Positions 1 to 9,405 of a stretch of 64,000 nucleotides of DNA are shown here, one piece after another (positions within the stretch are counted from its first letter, which is position 1; each line of letters starts with the position of its first letter). A program made the position numbers and the translations under genes. The DNA is taken from the NCBI RefSeq assembly GCF_025963695.1, contig NZ_JAOQAH010000083.1, forward strand, positions 1 through 64,000. Reading direction: 5' to 3'. Origin of the DNA: Segetibacter sp. Lineage in GTDB: Bacteria; Bacteroidota; Bacteroidia; Chitinophagales; Chitinophagaceae. The notes beneath the pieces were generated by a model. It saw only the letters and a program-made list of their open reading frames with translations, did not search any database and had not been told where the DNA came from.

Positions 1-278
1 TTGTTCAGGCTTTTGCCCTCTATTACATCAGGTATAGTACGTGGAAAGGGCAAAGAATGTATTTAGAAGATCTTTTGGTTACAGAAGAACTGAGAGGTAA
101 AGGAATAGGCACTTTACTTTTTGATGAGTTAATAAAAGAAGCCAAAGAAAAAGGATTAAACGGAATTGTATGGCAGGTTTTAGAATGGAACGAACCAGCA
201 ATTCAGTTTTATAAAAAACTGAACGCTTCTTTTGATTCGGAGTGGGTGAATTGCAGTGTAAATGTAGCCTCTACGTAA
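1..278 (+). CDS. GNAT family N-acetyltransferase, 5' end cut by window edge
   Basis: Acetyl-CoA-dependent N-acetyltransferase, 3' part only. The frame stays open to the left edge (first whole codon at 3) and encodes VQAFALYYIRYSTWKGQR before the first internal Met at 57, so that Met is not the start. The stretch YLEDLLVTEELRGKGIGTLL is the acetyl-CoA-binding motif A (R/Q-x-x-G-x-G/A as RGKGIG). The later WNEPAIQFYKKLNA is the usual GNAT C-terminal motif. The STW and YLEDL pattern resembles the diamine (spermidine/spermine type) acetyltransferase branch. Substrate is inferred only from that resemblance. It converges with fabD, with one dispersed repeat copy in the gap. Confidence 0.85.
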   Translation, partial: VQAFALYYIRYSTWKGQRMYLEDLLVTEELRGKGIGTLLFDELIKEAKEKGLNGIVWQVLEWNEPAIQFYKKLNASFDSEWVNCSVNVAST

Positions 279-310
279 TCGGTTCATAAAGCATAACACG
301 AAAAAAGTTA

Positions 311-395
311 AATAGAATTACTGCCTGATAAACGAAATGCGACGCAACTAAAGTTGATTATAGATTTTATGCTTGTACCAAAAATTGCTTTTAAA
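311..395 (+). repeat. Dispersed intergenic element, copy A
   Basis: Near full-length copy: left end AATAGAATTAC, core TGCGACGCAA at 338-347, right end GCTTGTACCAAAAAT. It lies in the convergent gap between the acetyltransferase and fabD, with its right end facing the 3' end of fabD. Confidence 0.75.
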
Positions 396-434
396 ATTTT
401 AGTTTGGCGACACGTTCGATGAATTTTCGAACTG

Positions 435-1325
435 CTAACTAACTCCACTTACCACCGCATCCTTAAAAATTTTATTTACAAGCCCCTGTAATACTTTACC
501 GGGGCCGACTTCTGTAAAATGTGTTGCACCGTCTGCTACCATTGCCTGCACTAATTGTGTCCATCGAACAGCCCCGGTCAATTGATTTATAAGGTTTGTT
601 TTTATTTCTTCAGGATTGGTAATTGCTATAGCAACTACGTTTTGATAAACAGGACAAATAGGTTCTGAAAACTTCGTTGCTTCTATTGCTGCTGCAAGCT
701 CTTCTTTTGCAGGTTTCATTAAGGGGCTATGAAATGCGCCGCCTACGGGCAAAACCAAGGCTCGTTTTGCACCTGCTGCTTTCATTTTTTCAATTGCAAT
801 CTCAATCCCTTTTTTACTGCCGCTAATTACCAGTTGCCCAGGACAATTGAAGTTTGCCGGTACCACTATTTCGCCCGTGTCTTCCATGATATCCTTGCAA
901 ATTGCTTCTACTTTGGCATCATCTAATGCAAGCACCGCAGCCATTGTGGAGGGATTGATTTCACAAGCCTTTTGCATTGCGCTTGCACGAATACTTACCA
1001 GTTTTAGTGCATCTTCAAATTCAAGCGTTTTGTTTGCAACAAGTGCCGAGAACTCGCCGAGTGAATGACCGGCAACCATGTCGGGTTTAGCATCGGGGAT
1101 TGTTGAATACGCTATAACGGAGTGTAAGAAAACGGCAGGCTGGGTTACACTTGTTTGCTTTAGATCTTCATCAGTTCCTGCAAAAAGCAAGTCTGATATT
1201 CGGAAACCTAAAATCTCATTTGCCCGTTCAAAAAGAACTTTAGCGCTATTGTTATTCTCGTATAAACTTTTGCCCATCCCGGAGAACTGGCTTCCCTGGC
1301 CCGGGAAAATGTATGCATGTTTCAT
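435..1325 (-). CDS. fabD: Malonyl-CoA:ACP transacylase
   Basis: Transfers malonyl from CoA to acyl carrier protein, supplying the extender unit for type II fatty acid synthesis in the cytoplasm. The 296-residue length is normal for the family. Visible motifs are the N-terminal FPGQGSQ, the nucleophile elbow GHSLGE with Ser88, an Arg in SIRASAMQ near 113, and the catalytic His199 in GGAFHS. It is the last gene of a minus-strand run (two PTPS genes, folE, fabD) with a 22-bp gap after folE, so it is probably co-transcribed. The pairing of fabD with pterin genes has no obvious metabolic logic. No terminator hairpin was found after the stop; a dispersed repeat lies there instead. Confidence 0.96.
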   Translation of the reverse strand: MKHAYIFPGQGSQFSGMGKSLYENNNSAKVLFERANEILGFRISDLLFAGTDEDLKQTSVTQPAVFLHSVIAYSTIPDAKPDMVAGHSLGEFSALVANKTLEFEDALKLVSIRASAMQKACEINPSTMAAVLALDDAKVEAICKDIMEDTGEIVVPANFNCPGQLVISGSKKGIEIAIEKMKAAGAKRALVLPVGGAFHSPLMKPAKEELAAAIEATKFSEPICPVYQNVVAIAITNPEEIKTNLINQLTGAVRWTQLVQAMVADGATHFTEVGPGKVLQGLVNKIFKDAVVSGVS

Positions 1326-1347
1326 CAGTGAATTTTTAACAGAAGAA

Positions 1348-1944
1348 TTAATGAAGTTTTGAAGAAATCAGTTTCAAGAACTCATTTCTTGTAGGATACT
1401 TTTCGAATTCTCCTGAGAAAGCAGAAGTAGTTGTTACAGAGTTTTGTTTTGATACACCGCGCATCATCATACACAGATGTGAAGCCTCGATTACAACTGC
1501 TGCACCCAGTGGTTGTAGTGACTCAACGATGGCATCAAGTATTTGTGTTGTCAATCTTTCCTGAACCTGTAATCTTCGCGAATACACATCAACTACCCTC
1601 GCCATCTTACTAAGGCCGGTAATCCAACCATTAGGAATATAGGCGATGTGTGCTTTGCCAAAAAAAGGCAACATATGATGCTCGCACATGCTATATAATT
1701 CTATATCCTTTACAACTACCATTTCACTTACATCTTCGTGAAATTTGGCAGAGTTTAAAATTGCCTGTGCGTCTTGCTGGTAACCCTGGGTAATGAATTG
1801 CATTGCTTTCGCCATTCTTTCCGGCGTTTTCAGTAATCCTTCCCGGTCAGGGTCTTCGCCCAGTAAAGCAATACTGTCCCGGTAAGTTTTCATCAGGCCC
1901 TGGGTAACATTTTCATCGTACTCCTCTAATTTATTATATGCCAT
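1348..1944 (-). CDS. folE: GTP cyclohydrolase I
   Basis: Converts GTP to 7,8-dihydroneopterin triphosphate, the entry step to folate and tetrahydrobiopterin. The 198-residue protein is of usual length for the short bacterial type. The zinc ligands are visible as Cys87 and His90 in MCEHHMLPF and Cys158 in SHLCMMMRG. The central barrel sequences [20 protein letters not shown] and [11 protein letters not shown] are canonical. It lies 32 bp after the first PTPS gene and 22 bp before fabD. Two downstream-type pterin enzymes directly upstream suggest that much of its product goes to a biopterin-like cofactor rather than only to folate (inference). Confidence 0.96.
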   Translation of the reverse strand: MAYNKLEEYDENVTQGLMKTYRDSIALLGEDPDREGLLKTPERMAKAMQFITQGYQQDAQAILNSAKFHEDVSEMVVVKDIELYSMCEHHMLPFFGKAHIAYIPNGWITGLSKMARVVDVYSRRLQVQERLTTQILDAIVESLQPLGAAVVIEASHLCMMMRGVSKQNSVTTTSAFSGEFEKYPTRNEFLKLISSKLH

Positions 1945-1976
1945 AAGGTACTTTTCTAGCTTTTTTAGATGTTTCT

Positions 1977-2390
1977 TTATGCCGGATATTCTACAAAATT
2001 TCGTTCGGTCTCATATAAACGCACCTGCAGGTCTAGCGACGCATCTAACTTTTCTCTTAATATTTTATAAATAACTATCGAAATGTTTTCTGCTGTTGGG
2101 TTCAATTGCTCAAACTCTTTACAGTCCATATTTAGGTTTTTATGATCGAACCGGTTCAAAACATGCTCCTCAATTAGCTGGCTTAAAGTACCAAGGTCTA
2201 TCACAAATCCGGTATCAGGCGCTGGTTCCCCAACCACTTTTACTATCAATTCATAATTATGCCCATGGTAATTAGCGTTGTTGCATTTGCCAAAAACCGA
2301 TGCATTTTTATCATCATCCCAGCAAGCATTATTTAGCCGGTGTGCTGCATTAAAATGTTCTTTTCTATATACTGCTACTTTATTACTCAT
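1977..2390 (-). CDS. 6-pyruvoyl-tetrahydropterin synthase family, paralogue 1
   Basis: Zinc enzyme of the PTPS/QueD family acting on dihydroneopterin triphosphate. Zinc ligands are His17 (HFNAAH), His42 and His44 (HGH). The proposed nucleophile Cys36 is spaced C-x5-HGH, the pattern of eukaryotic-type PTPS, rather than the C-x3-HGH of QueD. The Asp82-His83 pair and Glu127 in [11 protein letters not shown] complete the active site. The 137-residue length fits. The spacing favours a role in tetrahydrobiopterin synthesis over queuosine, but that is inference from family knowledge. It sits between a second paralogue (38 bp upstream) and folE (32 bp downstream). Confidence 0.88.
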   Translation of the reverse strand: MSNKVAVYRKEHFNAAHRLNNACWDDDKNASVFGKCNNANYHGHNYELIVKVVGEPAPDTGFVIDLGTLSQLIEEHVLNRFDHKNLNMDCKEFEQLNPTAENISIVIYKILREKLDASLDLQVRLYETERNFVEYPA

Positions 2391-2428
2391 GTAAAATGTT
2401 GAAGATGTAATGAAATCGTTATAGGCAC

Positions 2429-2839
2429 CTAATCACCAAAATACTCCACGTAAATTCTTGGCGTCTCATAAAGCTTCACGCAATGCAGCTTCACATGCAT
2501 TGGCAAATAACGTTGCAATTGTTTCCAGATCTCCATAGCCAGCGTTTCAGTGCTGCACATTTTGCCTTCCAAAAAGTCAACATCCAAATTCAGGTTTTTA
2601 TGGTCCAGCTTTTTAATAACGTGTTCCTGTATCAACTTGCTGAGTTTCTTCACATCAAATAAAAAACCTGTTTCAGGGTTGATATGACCTTTAATAGTTA
2701 CATACAAATCAAAATTGTGCCCGTGCCAGTTCTCATTGGCACAAACGCCGAAAAGCTCTTCATTTTTTTCTTTACTCCATGAAGGGTTGTATAATTTATG
2801 AGCTGCATTAAAATGTTCCAATCTTGTCAAATAAACCAT
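2429..2839 (-). CDS. 6-pyruvoyl-tetrahydropterin synthase family, paralogue 2
   Basis: Second member of the same family, first gene of the four-gene operon. The active-site pattern is complete: His14, Cys33, His39 and His41 with C-x5-HGH spacing, Asp79-His80 and Glu125. It is clearly related to the neighbouring 137-residue protein (shared HFNAAH, DHKNLNLD, LYET and VEY blocks) yet well diverged, suggesting an old tandem duplication and probably a split in substrate or activity. A TAnnTTTG -7 box lies 17 bp before the ATG. Which paralogue makes 6-pyruvoyl-tetrahydropterin cannot be told from sequence alone. Confidence 0.86.
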   Translation of the reverse strand: MVYLTRLEHFNAAHKLYNPSWSKEKNEELFGVCANENWHGHNFDLYVTIKGHINPETGFLFDVKKLSKLIQEHVIKKLDHKNLNLDVDFLEGKMCSTETLAMEIWKQLQRYLPMHVKLHCVKLYETPRIYVEYFGD

Positions 2840-2856
2840 TCCACACTAATTTTCAC

Positions 2857-2864
2857 CAAAGGTA
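2857..2864 (-). promoter_or_regulatory. Candidate -7 box for the PTPS-folE-fabD operon
   Basis: TACCTTTG on the minus strand matches the Bacteroidota -7 consensus TAnnTTTG and lies 17 bp before the start of the first operon gene. No clear -33 TTTG was found at the usual distance. Confidence 0.4.
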
Positions 2865-2918
2865 ATATTTGAAAGGTAAACGCTTGTCCACTTACTTCCA
2901 TATGCGACCTTTGTGTTG

Positions 2919-3599
2919 ATGAAAGTGGTAATTACCTCTGCAACAGAGAATGAAATAGATCAAATAAAGCGAACCGTTAACGTAATCAGCATTAGAGAAA
3001 AAACCGGTATTCAAATTCATTTTCACATTTGTGGTGTCGGTTTGTTGTCTTCCTGCTTTTCTATTTCGAAACTGATCTTCGAACAAAAACCAAATCTGAT
3101 AATTCAGGCCGGAATTGCAGGAACCTTCGATAACCATATTGGAACTGGAAATGTTGTGGCGGTTAAAGATGAAGTGTTGGGAGATGTGGGGGTGGAAGAA
3201 GACGGAGCTTTTAAAGACCTTTTTGATCTAAACCTTCAATCAGAAAATTTGTTTCCTTTTACCGAACGAAAACTTCATAACAGGTTTCTTGGTGGTTTGA
3301 ATTTTTCGAAATTGCAAGAAGTAACGGCTATTACCATAAATGAAATAACAACGAGGCCGACTCGAATAGAAGCATTGAAATTAAAATACCAACCAATTAT
3401 TGAATCGATGGAAGGAGCTGCGCTTCACTATTGTGGTTTGCAAACTTCTACCCCTTTTATACAAATACGGGCAATTAGCAATTACATAGGCGAGCGTGAC
3501 AAGTCGAAATGGAAATTTAAAGACGCCTTTAATAATTTGGCTGAAGTAGTGTCGGGATATATTGATCAATTAAATAACGAACAGATTACAACAATATAA
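2919..3599 (+). CDS. mqnB: Futalosine hydrolase
   Basis: Cleaves the purine base from futalosine in the futalosine route to menaquinone. It belongs to the nucleoside phosphorylase/MTAN fold: a Gly-rich strand (IIQAGIAGTFD), the family ESMEGAAL motif carrying the ribose-binding Met-Glu, and the late RAISNYIGERDKSKWKF block typical of MqnB, with Asp in place for purine contact. The open frame begins at a GTG (2913), but the ATG at 2919 gives MKVVITSATENE, the natural start for this fold. It lies 11 bp before mqnD in the same direction, so the two genes form a menaquinone operon. Confidence 0.93.
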   Translation: MKVVITSATENEIDQIKRTVNVISIREKTGIQIHFHICGVGLLSSCFSISKLIFEQKPNLIIQAGIAGTFDNHIGTGNVVAVKDEVLGDVGVEEDGAFKDLFDLNLQSENLFPFTERKLHNRFLGGLNFSKLQEVTAITINEITTRPTRIEALKLKYQPIIESMEGAALHYCGLQTSTPFIQIRAISNYIGERDKSKWKFKDAFNNLAEVVSGYIDQLNNEQITTI

Positions 3600-3610
3600 A
3601 GTAAGGAAGT

Positions 3611-4450
3611 ATGAAATTTACGATCGGCTTTAGCCCATGTCCAAATGATACTTTTATTTTCGATGCGCTGGTAAATAATAAAATAGATACCGAAGGATTT
3701 GAATTTGAACCAGTGCTTGAAGACGTGCAGACTCTAAACAAGTGGGCCATCGAAAAAAGGTTGGATATAAGTAAGATTAGCTACGGAGTTTTGCCACTGG
3801 TGCTAAAAGATTATGTGGTATTAAACAGCGGCGGTGCGTTAGGTAAAGGAGTTGGCCCTTTATTGATTTCAAAAAATGAGGTTAAGGATGTTGCGAATGA
3901 AATAGAGAATCTAACAGTTGCAATTCCGGGTGAAAACACAACCGCGCACGTGCTGTTTTCTTATGCATTTCCCTCTGCTAAAGGCAAACAATTTCTTGTT
4001 TTCAATGAAATTGAAAATGCAGTGTTAACCGGACAAGTGGATGCAGGAGTTATCATTCATGAAAACCGGTTTACCTACCAGGACAAGGGTTTAATAAAAC
4101 TGATGGATCTGGGAGCGTATTGGGAACAAACAACCGGAGCGCCCATTCCACTTGGTGGAATAGTTGTAAAAAGAGGTATGGAAAAGCCTGTTCAACAAAA
4201 ATTAAACAGGCTAATAAAAAAGAGCGTTGAATATTCTTTTGAGAAATATCCTGCGATCTCTTCCTATATCAGCAGTCATTCGCAGGAGATGAGTGAGGAC
4301 GTTATGCGAAAGCATATTGATCTGTACGTCAACAATTTTTCAATTGCCTTAGGTGATGAAGGCAAACAAGCGGTAAATACATTTTTAGAAGTTTATTCAA
4401 AAGTTCATCAAAGTTGTTTCGCCAAAGAAGAGATTTTTGCAGAGGGATGA
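3611..4450 (+). CDS. mqnD: 1,4-dihydroxy-6-naphthoate synthase
   Basis: Converts cyclic de-hypoxanthinylfutalosine to 1,4-dihydroxy-6-naphthoate, the last committed early step of the futalosine menaquinone pathway. It has a periplasmic-binding-protein-like fold but no signal peptide, and works in the cytoplasm. Typical MqnD sequences are FSPCPNDTFIFDAL at the N-terminus, the KISYGVLPLVL block, GGALGKGVGPLL, and a His in VIIHENRFTY thought to be catalytic in the family. At 279 residues it is of normal length. It follows mqnB by 11 bp. MqnA and MqnC are not in this window. Confidence 0.95.
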   Translation: MKFTIGFSPCPNDTFIFDALVNNKIDTEGFEFEPVLEDVQTLNKWAIEKRLDISKISYGVLPLVLKDYVVLNSGGALGKGVGPLLISKNEVKDVANEIENLTVAIPGENTTAHVLFSYAFPSAKGKQFLVFNEIENAVLTGQVDAGVIIHENRFTYQDKGLIKLMDLGAYWEQTTGAPIPLGGIVVKRGMEKPVQQKLNRLIKKSVEYSFEKYPAISSYISSHSQEMSEDVMRKHIDLYVNNFSIALGDEGKQAVNTFLEVYSKVHQSCFAKEEIFAEG

Positions 4451-4487
4451 CAAGGGAAAACCTTTTTAATTTCTGGATGTAAATGCA

Positions 4488-4560
4488 GTTTGGGCCACGC
4501 GGCTGTACTTATTGCGACTTTTGTTGCGTCGCACACTTCCTCTGAAGGTAATTCTATTAA
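4488..4560 (-). repeat. Dispersed intergenic element, copy B
   Basis: Minus-oriented copy with core TTGCGTCGCA at 4524-4533 and a left-end match (AATAGAATTAC read on the minus strand) at about 4548-4558. It lies in the convergent mqnD/metH gap; the right end toward mqnD is degenerate. Confidence 0.65.
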
Positions 4561-4615
4561 ACCCTTTCATTTGCTTGTGTGCAGTTTTTGTTGCATGTTT
4601 CCGATTGTTCGGATT

Positions 4616-4802
4616 TTATGTATTTGTTCGGTTCTGTTTGAACTCCCGGGTTACAAAAACGTCTGGATAATAGGATTTGTCGGCTCCAAAGATTTTCACC
4701 TGTATCTCAAAAAGTTGCCAATTCACTTGGAGCCTGTGATTTTAATTCATGTTGAATATATTCTTCAACTGAAAGATTTTTATCAGAAGTAACCGATCTC
4801 AT
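4616..4802 (-). pseudogene. Decayed Uma2-family (DUF820) nuclease-like gene
   Basis: Read on the minus strand from an ATG at 4802, the first frame encodes MRSVTSDKNLSVEEYIQHEL, like the N-terminus of Uma2 proteins (x-SVEEYL-x). A second frame then encodes NWQLFEIQVKIFGADKSYYP followed by DVFVT, which matches the Uma2 YYPDVvV block. The middle of the family, including the conserved His/Glu and Asp-Gly region, is missing and the two parts are in different frames. This is therefore an internally deleted, frameshifted remnant. Uma2 proteins have a PD-(D/E)XK-like nuclease fold of poorly known role. It is an annotation by eye; a profile search would settle it. Confidence 0.6.
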
Positions 4803-4844
4803 TCTAACACTTCTTTGTTCAAAATATACTATTTGTCCTATTCT

Positions 4845-7574
4845 TTAAGCATCATATTCTAATACCGGTCTCAGCCATCTTTCAACCTCTTCAATATCCA
4901 TATTTTTGCGGTTTGCATAATTTATTACCTGGTCTTTTTCAATTTTTCCAATACCAAAATACTTACTTTCAGGATTTGCAAAATACCAGCCGCAAACAGA
5001 AGAAGCGGGATACATTGCCAGGCTTTCTGTAAGCTGAATACCGGTTGCATTTGTAGCATCCAACAAAGCAAACAACTTATATTTTTCAGTGTGGTCAGGA
5101 CAGGCCGGGTAACCGGGGGCCGGACGGATACCTTGGTACTTTTCTTTGATAAGGTCTTCGTTGGTCAGGTTTTCTTCTTTTACATAACCCCAATATTCGG
5201 TTCTGGTTTTATGATGAAGTAATTCTGCAAATGCTTCAGCAAAACGGTCGGCAAGCGCCTGTAAAGAAATTTTGTTGTAATCATCGTGTTGCTCATTAAA
5301 GCGTTTTATATGCGGCTCAATGCCATCAATTGTAACTGCAAAAGCACCGATATAATCCTGTAAGCCAGTTTCTTTTGGAGCAATAAAATCACTTAAAGAC
5401 ATATTAGGCTGTCCTGCAGCCTTCTTCACCTGCTGTCTTAATGATTCAAGTTCTACCACTATTGACAGTTCATCAGTCACCGTTATCGTATCCTTACTGT
5501 CAGAGTTAGCAGGCCAAAAGCCTATGACGCCTTTGGCAGTCAGCCATTTTTCTTCGATGATTTTCTTAAGCAGCGCCCGGGCATCATTATACAATTTTGT
5601 TGCTTCAATACCGACCTTTTCATCATTTAAGATTTGCGGAAATTTTCCATGAAGTTCCCAGGCAATAAAGAATGGCTGCCAGTCTATATATTCTGCAATT
5701 TCTTTTAAATCATACCCGATAAAACTCTTGGTTCCTATGAACGAGGGTTTAACTGGCTGAAAATTACTCCAGTCCAACTTTACCCTGTTATTTACTGCCT
5801 GCTCATATGGTAGGTAGGCTTTCATTACTTTTTTACTGGCAAAGTCTTCTTTAAGCTTCCTGTATTCTTCTTTAATTCCTTTTAAAAAAACCGGTTTTTG
5901 TTCTTTGCTCAGTAAAGACCCCGCAACGGTCACGCTTCGGGAAGCATCTAACACATGCACAACTCCTTCATCATATTCCTGGGCAATTTTTACAGCAGTA
6001 TGCATACGGCTGGTAGTAGCGCCACCAATCATTAAGGGGAGAACCATATTCTGGCGCTTCATCTCGCGAGCTATATGAACCATCTCGTCAAGCGAAGGAG
6101 TGATCAACCCGCTTAAACCAATAATGTCTACTTTTTCTCTTCTTGCGGTTTCTAAAATTTTATCTGTAGGAACCATTACACCAAGGTCAATAATATCGTA
6201 GCCATTACACCCTAATACTACGCCCACAATATTTTTACCTATATCGTGTACGTCGCCTTTTACAGTAGCCAATAATATTTTGGCAGCTCCTGCACCTTCT
6301 TCGTTTACGGTGCCTGCAGCAATGTGAGCTAGCCTTCTTTCTTCTTTCTCAGCTTCAATAAATGGAAACAAGTAAGCAACACTTTTCTTCATTACCCTGG
6401 CACTCTTTACCACCTGGGGCAAAAACATTTTTCCCGCTCCGAAAAGATCGCCTACAATGTTCATCCCATCCATCAACGGACCTTCAATAACATCCAGTGG
6501 CTTCGGGTATTTTTGTCGGGCTTCTTCAGTATCTGCTTCCACATAATCGGTTATTCCATTTACCAGTGAATGAGCAAGCCTTTTCTCAACAGGATATTGG
6601 CGCCATGCTTCATCTTTTACGGTTACTTTACCTTTTGCTTTTACCGTTTCTGCAAAAATAATGAGCGCTTCCGTTGCCTCGTTATTATCGTTGTTGCGGT
6701 TTAGTATTACGTCTTCACACAGATCTTTTAGCCTCGGTTCAATTTCGCTGTACACCTGCAATTGGCCTGCGTTTACAATTCCCATGTCCATTCCCGCCTG
6801 TATAGCATAATAAAGGAAAACGGCATGTATTGCTTCCCTAACATGGTCGTTACCTCTAAATGAAAAGGAAACATTACTTACCCCACCGCTTATTTTTGCG
6901 AGTGGCATTTTTCGTTTTATTTCGCGGGTCGCTTCAATAAAGTCAACAGCGTAATTGTTATGTTCTTCAATACCTGTTGCAATGGCAAATATGTTGGGAT
7001 CAAAAATAATTTCTTGCGGTTCGAAGCCTACCTGCTCGGTCAAAATTTTGTAAGCTCTTTCGCAAATTTCAATTTTTCGTTGCTTGGTATCAGCCTGTCC
7101 TTTTTCGTCGAATGCCATTACAATGACTGATGCCCCATAGTTTTTACAGGTAAAGGCTTGCTCAATAAACTTTTCTTCGCCTTCTTTCATGCTGATCGAG
7201 TTTACGATGCATTTACCCTGTACGCACTTTAGACCCGCCTCTATGATTTCGAACTTGGAGCTGTCAATCATTATAGGAATCCTGGCGATGTCGGGCTCTG
7301 CCTGCAAAAGATTGAGGAAGGTGGTCATAGCACTTACGCCTTCAAGTAAGGCATCATCCATGTTTACGTCGAGTATTTGCGCACCGTTCTCTACTTGCTG
7401 ACGTGCCACTGACAGCGCCTCTTCGTATTTGTTTTCACGAATCAGGCGTGCAAATTTTTTGGACCCTGTAACGTTTGTACGTTCGCCGACGTTTACAAAA
7501 TTCGTCTCTGGTCTAATAACGAGTGGTTCTAATCCTGAGAGACGTAAGTAAGGTTTTATAGTTGTTGAAGTCAT
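4845..7574 (-). CDS. metH: Methionine synthase, folate/cobalamin/activation modules (C-terminal polypeptide)
   Basis: Carries the methyltetrahydrofolate, cobalamin and AdoMet-reactivation modules of cobalamin-dependent methionine synthase but lacks the homocysteine domain, which is a separate gene at 8274-9305. Order: pterin-binding domain about 25-280 ([16 protein letters not shown]), cobalamin cap about 330-420, cobalamin-binding domain with DVHDIGKN at 441-448 and axial His443, activation domain about 600-905 ([15 protein letters not shown]). At 909 residues it equals full-length MetH minus module 1, so nothing appears lost. The two halves are about 700 bp apart, separated by a repeat copy and a broken ORF6N gene, so they may not share one transcript. 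Confidence 0.95.
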   Translation of the reverse strand: MTSTTIKPYLRLSGLEPLVIRPETNFVNVGERTNVTGSKKFARLIRENKYEEALSVARQQVENGAQILDVNMDDALLEGVSAMTTFLNLLQAEPDIARIPIMIDSSKFEIIEAGLKCVQGKCIVNSISMKEGEEKFIEQAFTCKNYGASVIVMAFDEKGQADTKQRKIEICERAYKILTEQVGFEPQEIIFDPNIFAIATGIEEHNNYAVDFIEATREIKRKMPLAKISGGVSNVSFSFRGNDHVREAIHAVFLYYAIQAGMDMGIVNAGQLQVYSEIEPRLKDLCEDVILNRNNDNNEATEALIIFAETVKAKGKVTVKDEAWRQYPVEKRLAHSLVNGITDYVEADTEEARQKYPKPLDVIEGPLMDGMNIVGDLFGAGKMFLPQVVKSARVMKKSVAYLFPFIEAEKEERRLAHIAAGTVNEEGAGAAKILLATVKGDVHDIGKNIVGVVLGCNGYDIIDLGVMVPTDKILETARREKVDIIGLSGLITPSLDEMVHIAREMKRQNMVLPLMIGGATTSRMHTAVKIAQEYDEGVVHVLDASRSVTVAGSLLSKEQKPVFLKGIKEEYRKLKEDFASKKVMKAYLPYEQAVNNRVKLDWSNFQPVKPSFIGTKSFIGYDLKEIAEYIDWQPFFIAWELHGKFPQILNDEKVGIEATKLYNDARALLKKIIEEKWLTAKGVIGFWPANSDSKDTITVTDELSIVVELESLRQQVKKAAGQPNMSLSDFIAPKETGLQDYIGAFAVTIDGIEPHIKRFNEQHDDYNKISLQALADRFAEAFAELLHHKTRTEYWGYVKEENLTNEDLIKEKYQGIRPAPGYPACPDHTEKYKLFALLDATNATGIQLTESLAMYPASSVCGWYFANPESKYFGIGKIEKDQVINYANRKNMDIEEVERWLRPVLEYDA

Positions 7575-7737
7575 TTGTTTTTTACTTTTCTATTTGCAGG
7601 GAAACCTATTTCATTTCGGGCTTTTCTTTATGAACTAATGATTTTTTTAAGCGTAGTGAAGATTATTTGTACTTCCTTGTCTTTTGTAAATAGTGCCTGG
7701 TCTAATCTTCTCCAGCTTTATCTATAGTTCCTTATTA

Positions 7738-8071
7738 TCAAATAAAATTTGCTTCATTCTTGTATAAACGCGAATGATTTAAATATTTACCTGGATAGCT
7801 CTTCTTAAACGTAAAATCGGTGAGAGCATAGCCATACCTGGGCTGTAAACGCGAAAGGTGTTTTACAGCCCTCCATTTTTCATCTTTTAATTTAAAGATA
7901 AAATCTCCTGAAAATCTTGTGATGTTTCTTTTTAACTGCTTGATTTAGTACTTTAATTCCACCCATTTCTGCTAAATCCCTATCCAGCATTACTTTCACT
8001 CCCCGAAGAACAAAAACCTTTTCGATGATTACTGCTTCAGAAATTTCTTGCACAGATAGCGACTTTGCCAT
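7738..8071 (-). pseudogene. Frameshifted ORF6N-domain DNA-binding protein gene
   Basis: From an ATG at 8071 on the minus strand the frame encodes MAKSLSVQEISEAVIIEKVF, then VLRGVKVMLDRDLAEMGG and VLNQAVK, the hallmark of ORF6N (KilA-N-associated) proteins. After LNQAVK the reading shifts: the next frame continues RNITRFSGDFIFKLKDEKW and later YGYALTDF, again as in ORF6N (RNIxRFPxDFMFQL, YAFTE). It ends at TGA 7738-7740. A two-residue gap in LAELYGVE and the frameshift make it non-functional as read. ORF6N proteins are often associated with phage or mobile DNA. It lies between the two metH genes, in their orientation. Confidence 0.7.
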
Positions 8072-8189
8072 AAGTAATCTTCATTTTGTTTGAAGCCACA
8101 ATTTTCGACTTCAGCATCATCCCATCGTATCGTATCATTGTTTGATCTCACAATTCGTAATGTCAAACGCTTTTTTAAAGTTTTTATGA

Positions 8190-8250
8190 AGGGGACTAAT
8201 TAACACTATTGAACATTGTTGCGTCGCACACTTGTAATTCTGGTTCCTAA
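8190..8250 (-). repeat. Dispersed intergenic element, copy C
   Basis: Minus-oriented copy, core TTGCGTCGCA at 8219-8228, left end AGAATTACAAG, then CAATGTTCAATAG. It separates the two metH halves, 24 bp beyond the stop of the N-terminal one. Unlike most copies its right end faces the 5' side of the next gene. Confidence 0.7.
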
Positions 8251-8273
8251 GCAACAACTTAAAAGCGTTCGCA

Positions 8274-9305
8274 TCATTCTCCCTGGAATAAGGTCGATTC
8301 CACCACCGGCAATTGCCTTGGCTTAAAATCTCTTACATAATCTGCAATATGTTTAATATGATCAGGTGTTGTGCCGCAGCAGCCACCTACAATGTTTACA
8401 AAACCTTCTTGCGCCCACTCTGCAATAATGTGTGCAGTCTCATGTGGCTGCTCGTCATATTGGCCAAAGGCATTTGGTAAACCTGCATTAGGATATACTG
8501 ATGTATAACATTCGGCTATCTGGCTTAACTCTTCTACATGTGGACGCATTTGAGTTGCACCGAGGGCGCAATTAAGGCCAACACTTAACGGGCTTGCATG
8601 ACGGATAGATGTATAAAAAGCTTCCAATGTCTGCCCACTCAAAGTTCTGCCCGAGGCATCAGTTATAGTGCCGCTGATCATGATTGGTAGTTCGGGCAGC
8701 TTGTTGTCGCGGAAGAATTTTTTTGCAGCGTAAATAGCCGCTTTCGCATTTAACGTGTCGAAGATTGTTTCAATCAACAGTATGTCTACTCCACCATCAA
8801 CTAAACTTTTTATTTGTTCGGTATAAGCTGTTGCCACTTCATCAAAAGTAACTGCGCGGTAACCTGGATTATTTACATCTGGTGACAGGCTTAAGGTTTT
8901 GTTTAACGGGCCAATAGCGCCTGCTACCCACGCATTCTTTCTGTCTTTTGCCTCAGGTGAAGCAAGAAATTTTTCAATTGCATTTCTTGCACACTTTGCT
9001 GAGGCGGTATTCAACTCGTATGCTAAAGACTGCATGTCGTAATCAGCCTGGGCAATAGTAGTACTGCTAAACGTATTTGTTTCAATAATGTCAGCACCGG
9101 CAATAAGGTATTGCAGGTGTATTTCTTCGATTATTTTTGGTTGTGTAATACTTAATAAATCGTTGTTTCCCTTTACGTCGGTATGCCAGTTTTTGAAGCG
9201 TTCGCCCCGGTAATCTTCTTCCTCAAGTTGGTAGCGCTGAATCATTGTGCCCATTGCTCCATCGATTATAAGTATCCGTTTTTCCAGTTCTTGTTTTATA
9301 TCCAT
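8274..9305 (-). CDS. metH: Methionine synthase, homocysteine S-methyltransferase module (N-terminal polypeptide)
   Basis: Module 1 of cobalamin-dependent methionine synthase as a free-standing protein: a TIM barrel that binds homocysteine through zinc. Zinc ligands are Cys246 in GLNCALG and Cys309-Cys310 in VGGCCGTTP (numbering from [10 protein letters not shown]). The start [20 protein letters not shown] at 9305 matches the usual N-terminus; an in-frame ATG at 9329 would add eight residues. The protein stops just after the barrel, where full-length MetH continues into the pterin domain, so the split lies exactly at a module boundary. It must act with the 909-residue protein encoded downstream. 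Confidence 0.94.
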   Translation of the reverse strand: MDIKQELEKRILIIDGAMGTMIQRYQLEEEDYRGERFKNWHTDVKGNNDLLSITQPKIIEEIHLQYLIAGADIIETNTFSSTTIAQADYDMQSLAYELNTASAKCARNAIEKFLASPEAKDRKNAWVAGAIGPLNKTLSLSPDVNNPGYRAVTFDEVATAYTEQIKSLVDGGVDILLIETIFDTLNAKAAIYAAKKFFRDNKLPELPIMISGTITDASGRTLSGQTLEAFYTSIRHASPLSVGLNCALGATQMRPHVEELSQIAECYTSVYPNAGLPNAFGQYDEQPHETAHIIAEWAQEGFVNIVGGCCGTTPDHIKHIADYVRDFKPRQLPVVESTLFQGE

Positions 9306-9363
9306 AGTCTCATTTTTTTCATGATGCATCTAGCAAAACATGAACGATGAATAGTATTGTTAT

Positions 9364-9405
9364 ATTTGAATAGTGCGACGCAACGATGGTAAAAAGAAGT
9401 TGTGA
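9364..9405 (+). repeat. Dispersed intergenic element, copy D
   Basis: Short plus-oriented copy with core TGCGACGCAA at 9374-9383 followed by CGATGGTAAAAAG. It lies between yceI-like and the metH N-terminal gene (both minus), right end facing the 3' end of the yceI-like gene. Confidence 0.6.

Noticed and set aside
4490..4792. 100-codon plus-strand frame after mqnD
   Set aside because: It runs through a repeat copy and antisense to the Uma2 remnant; no family features.
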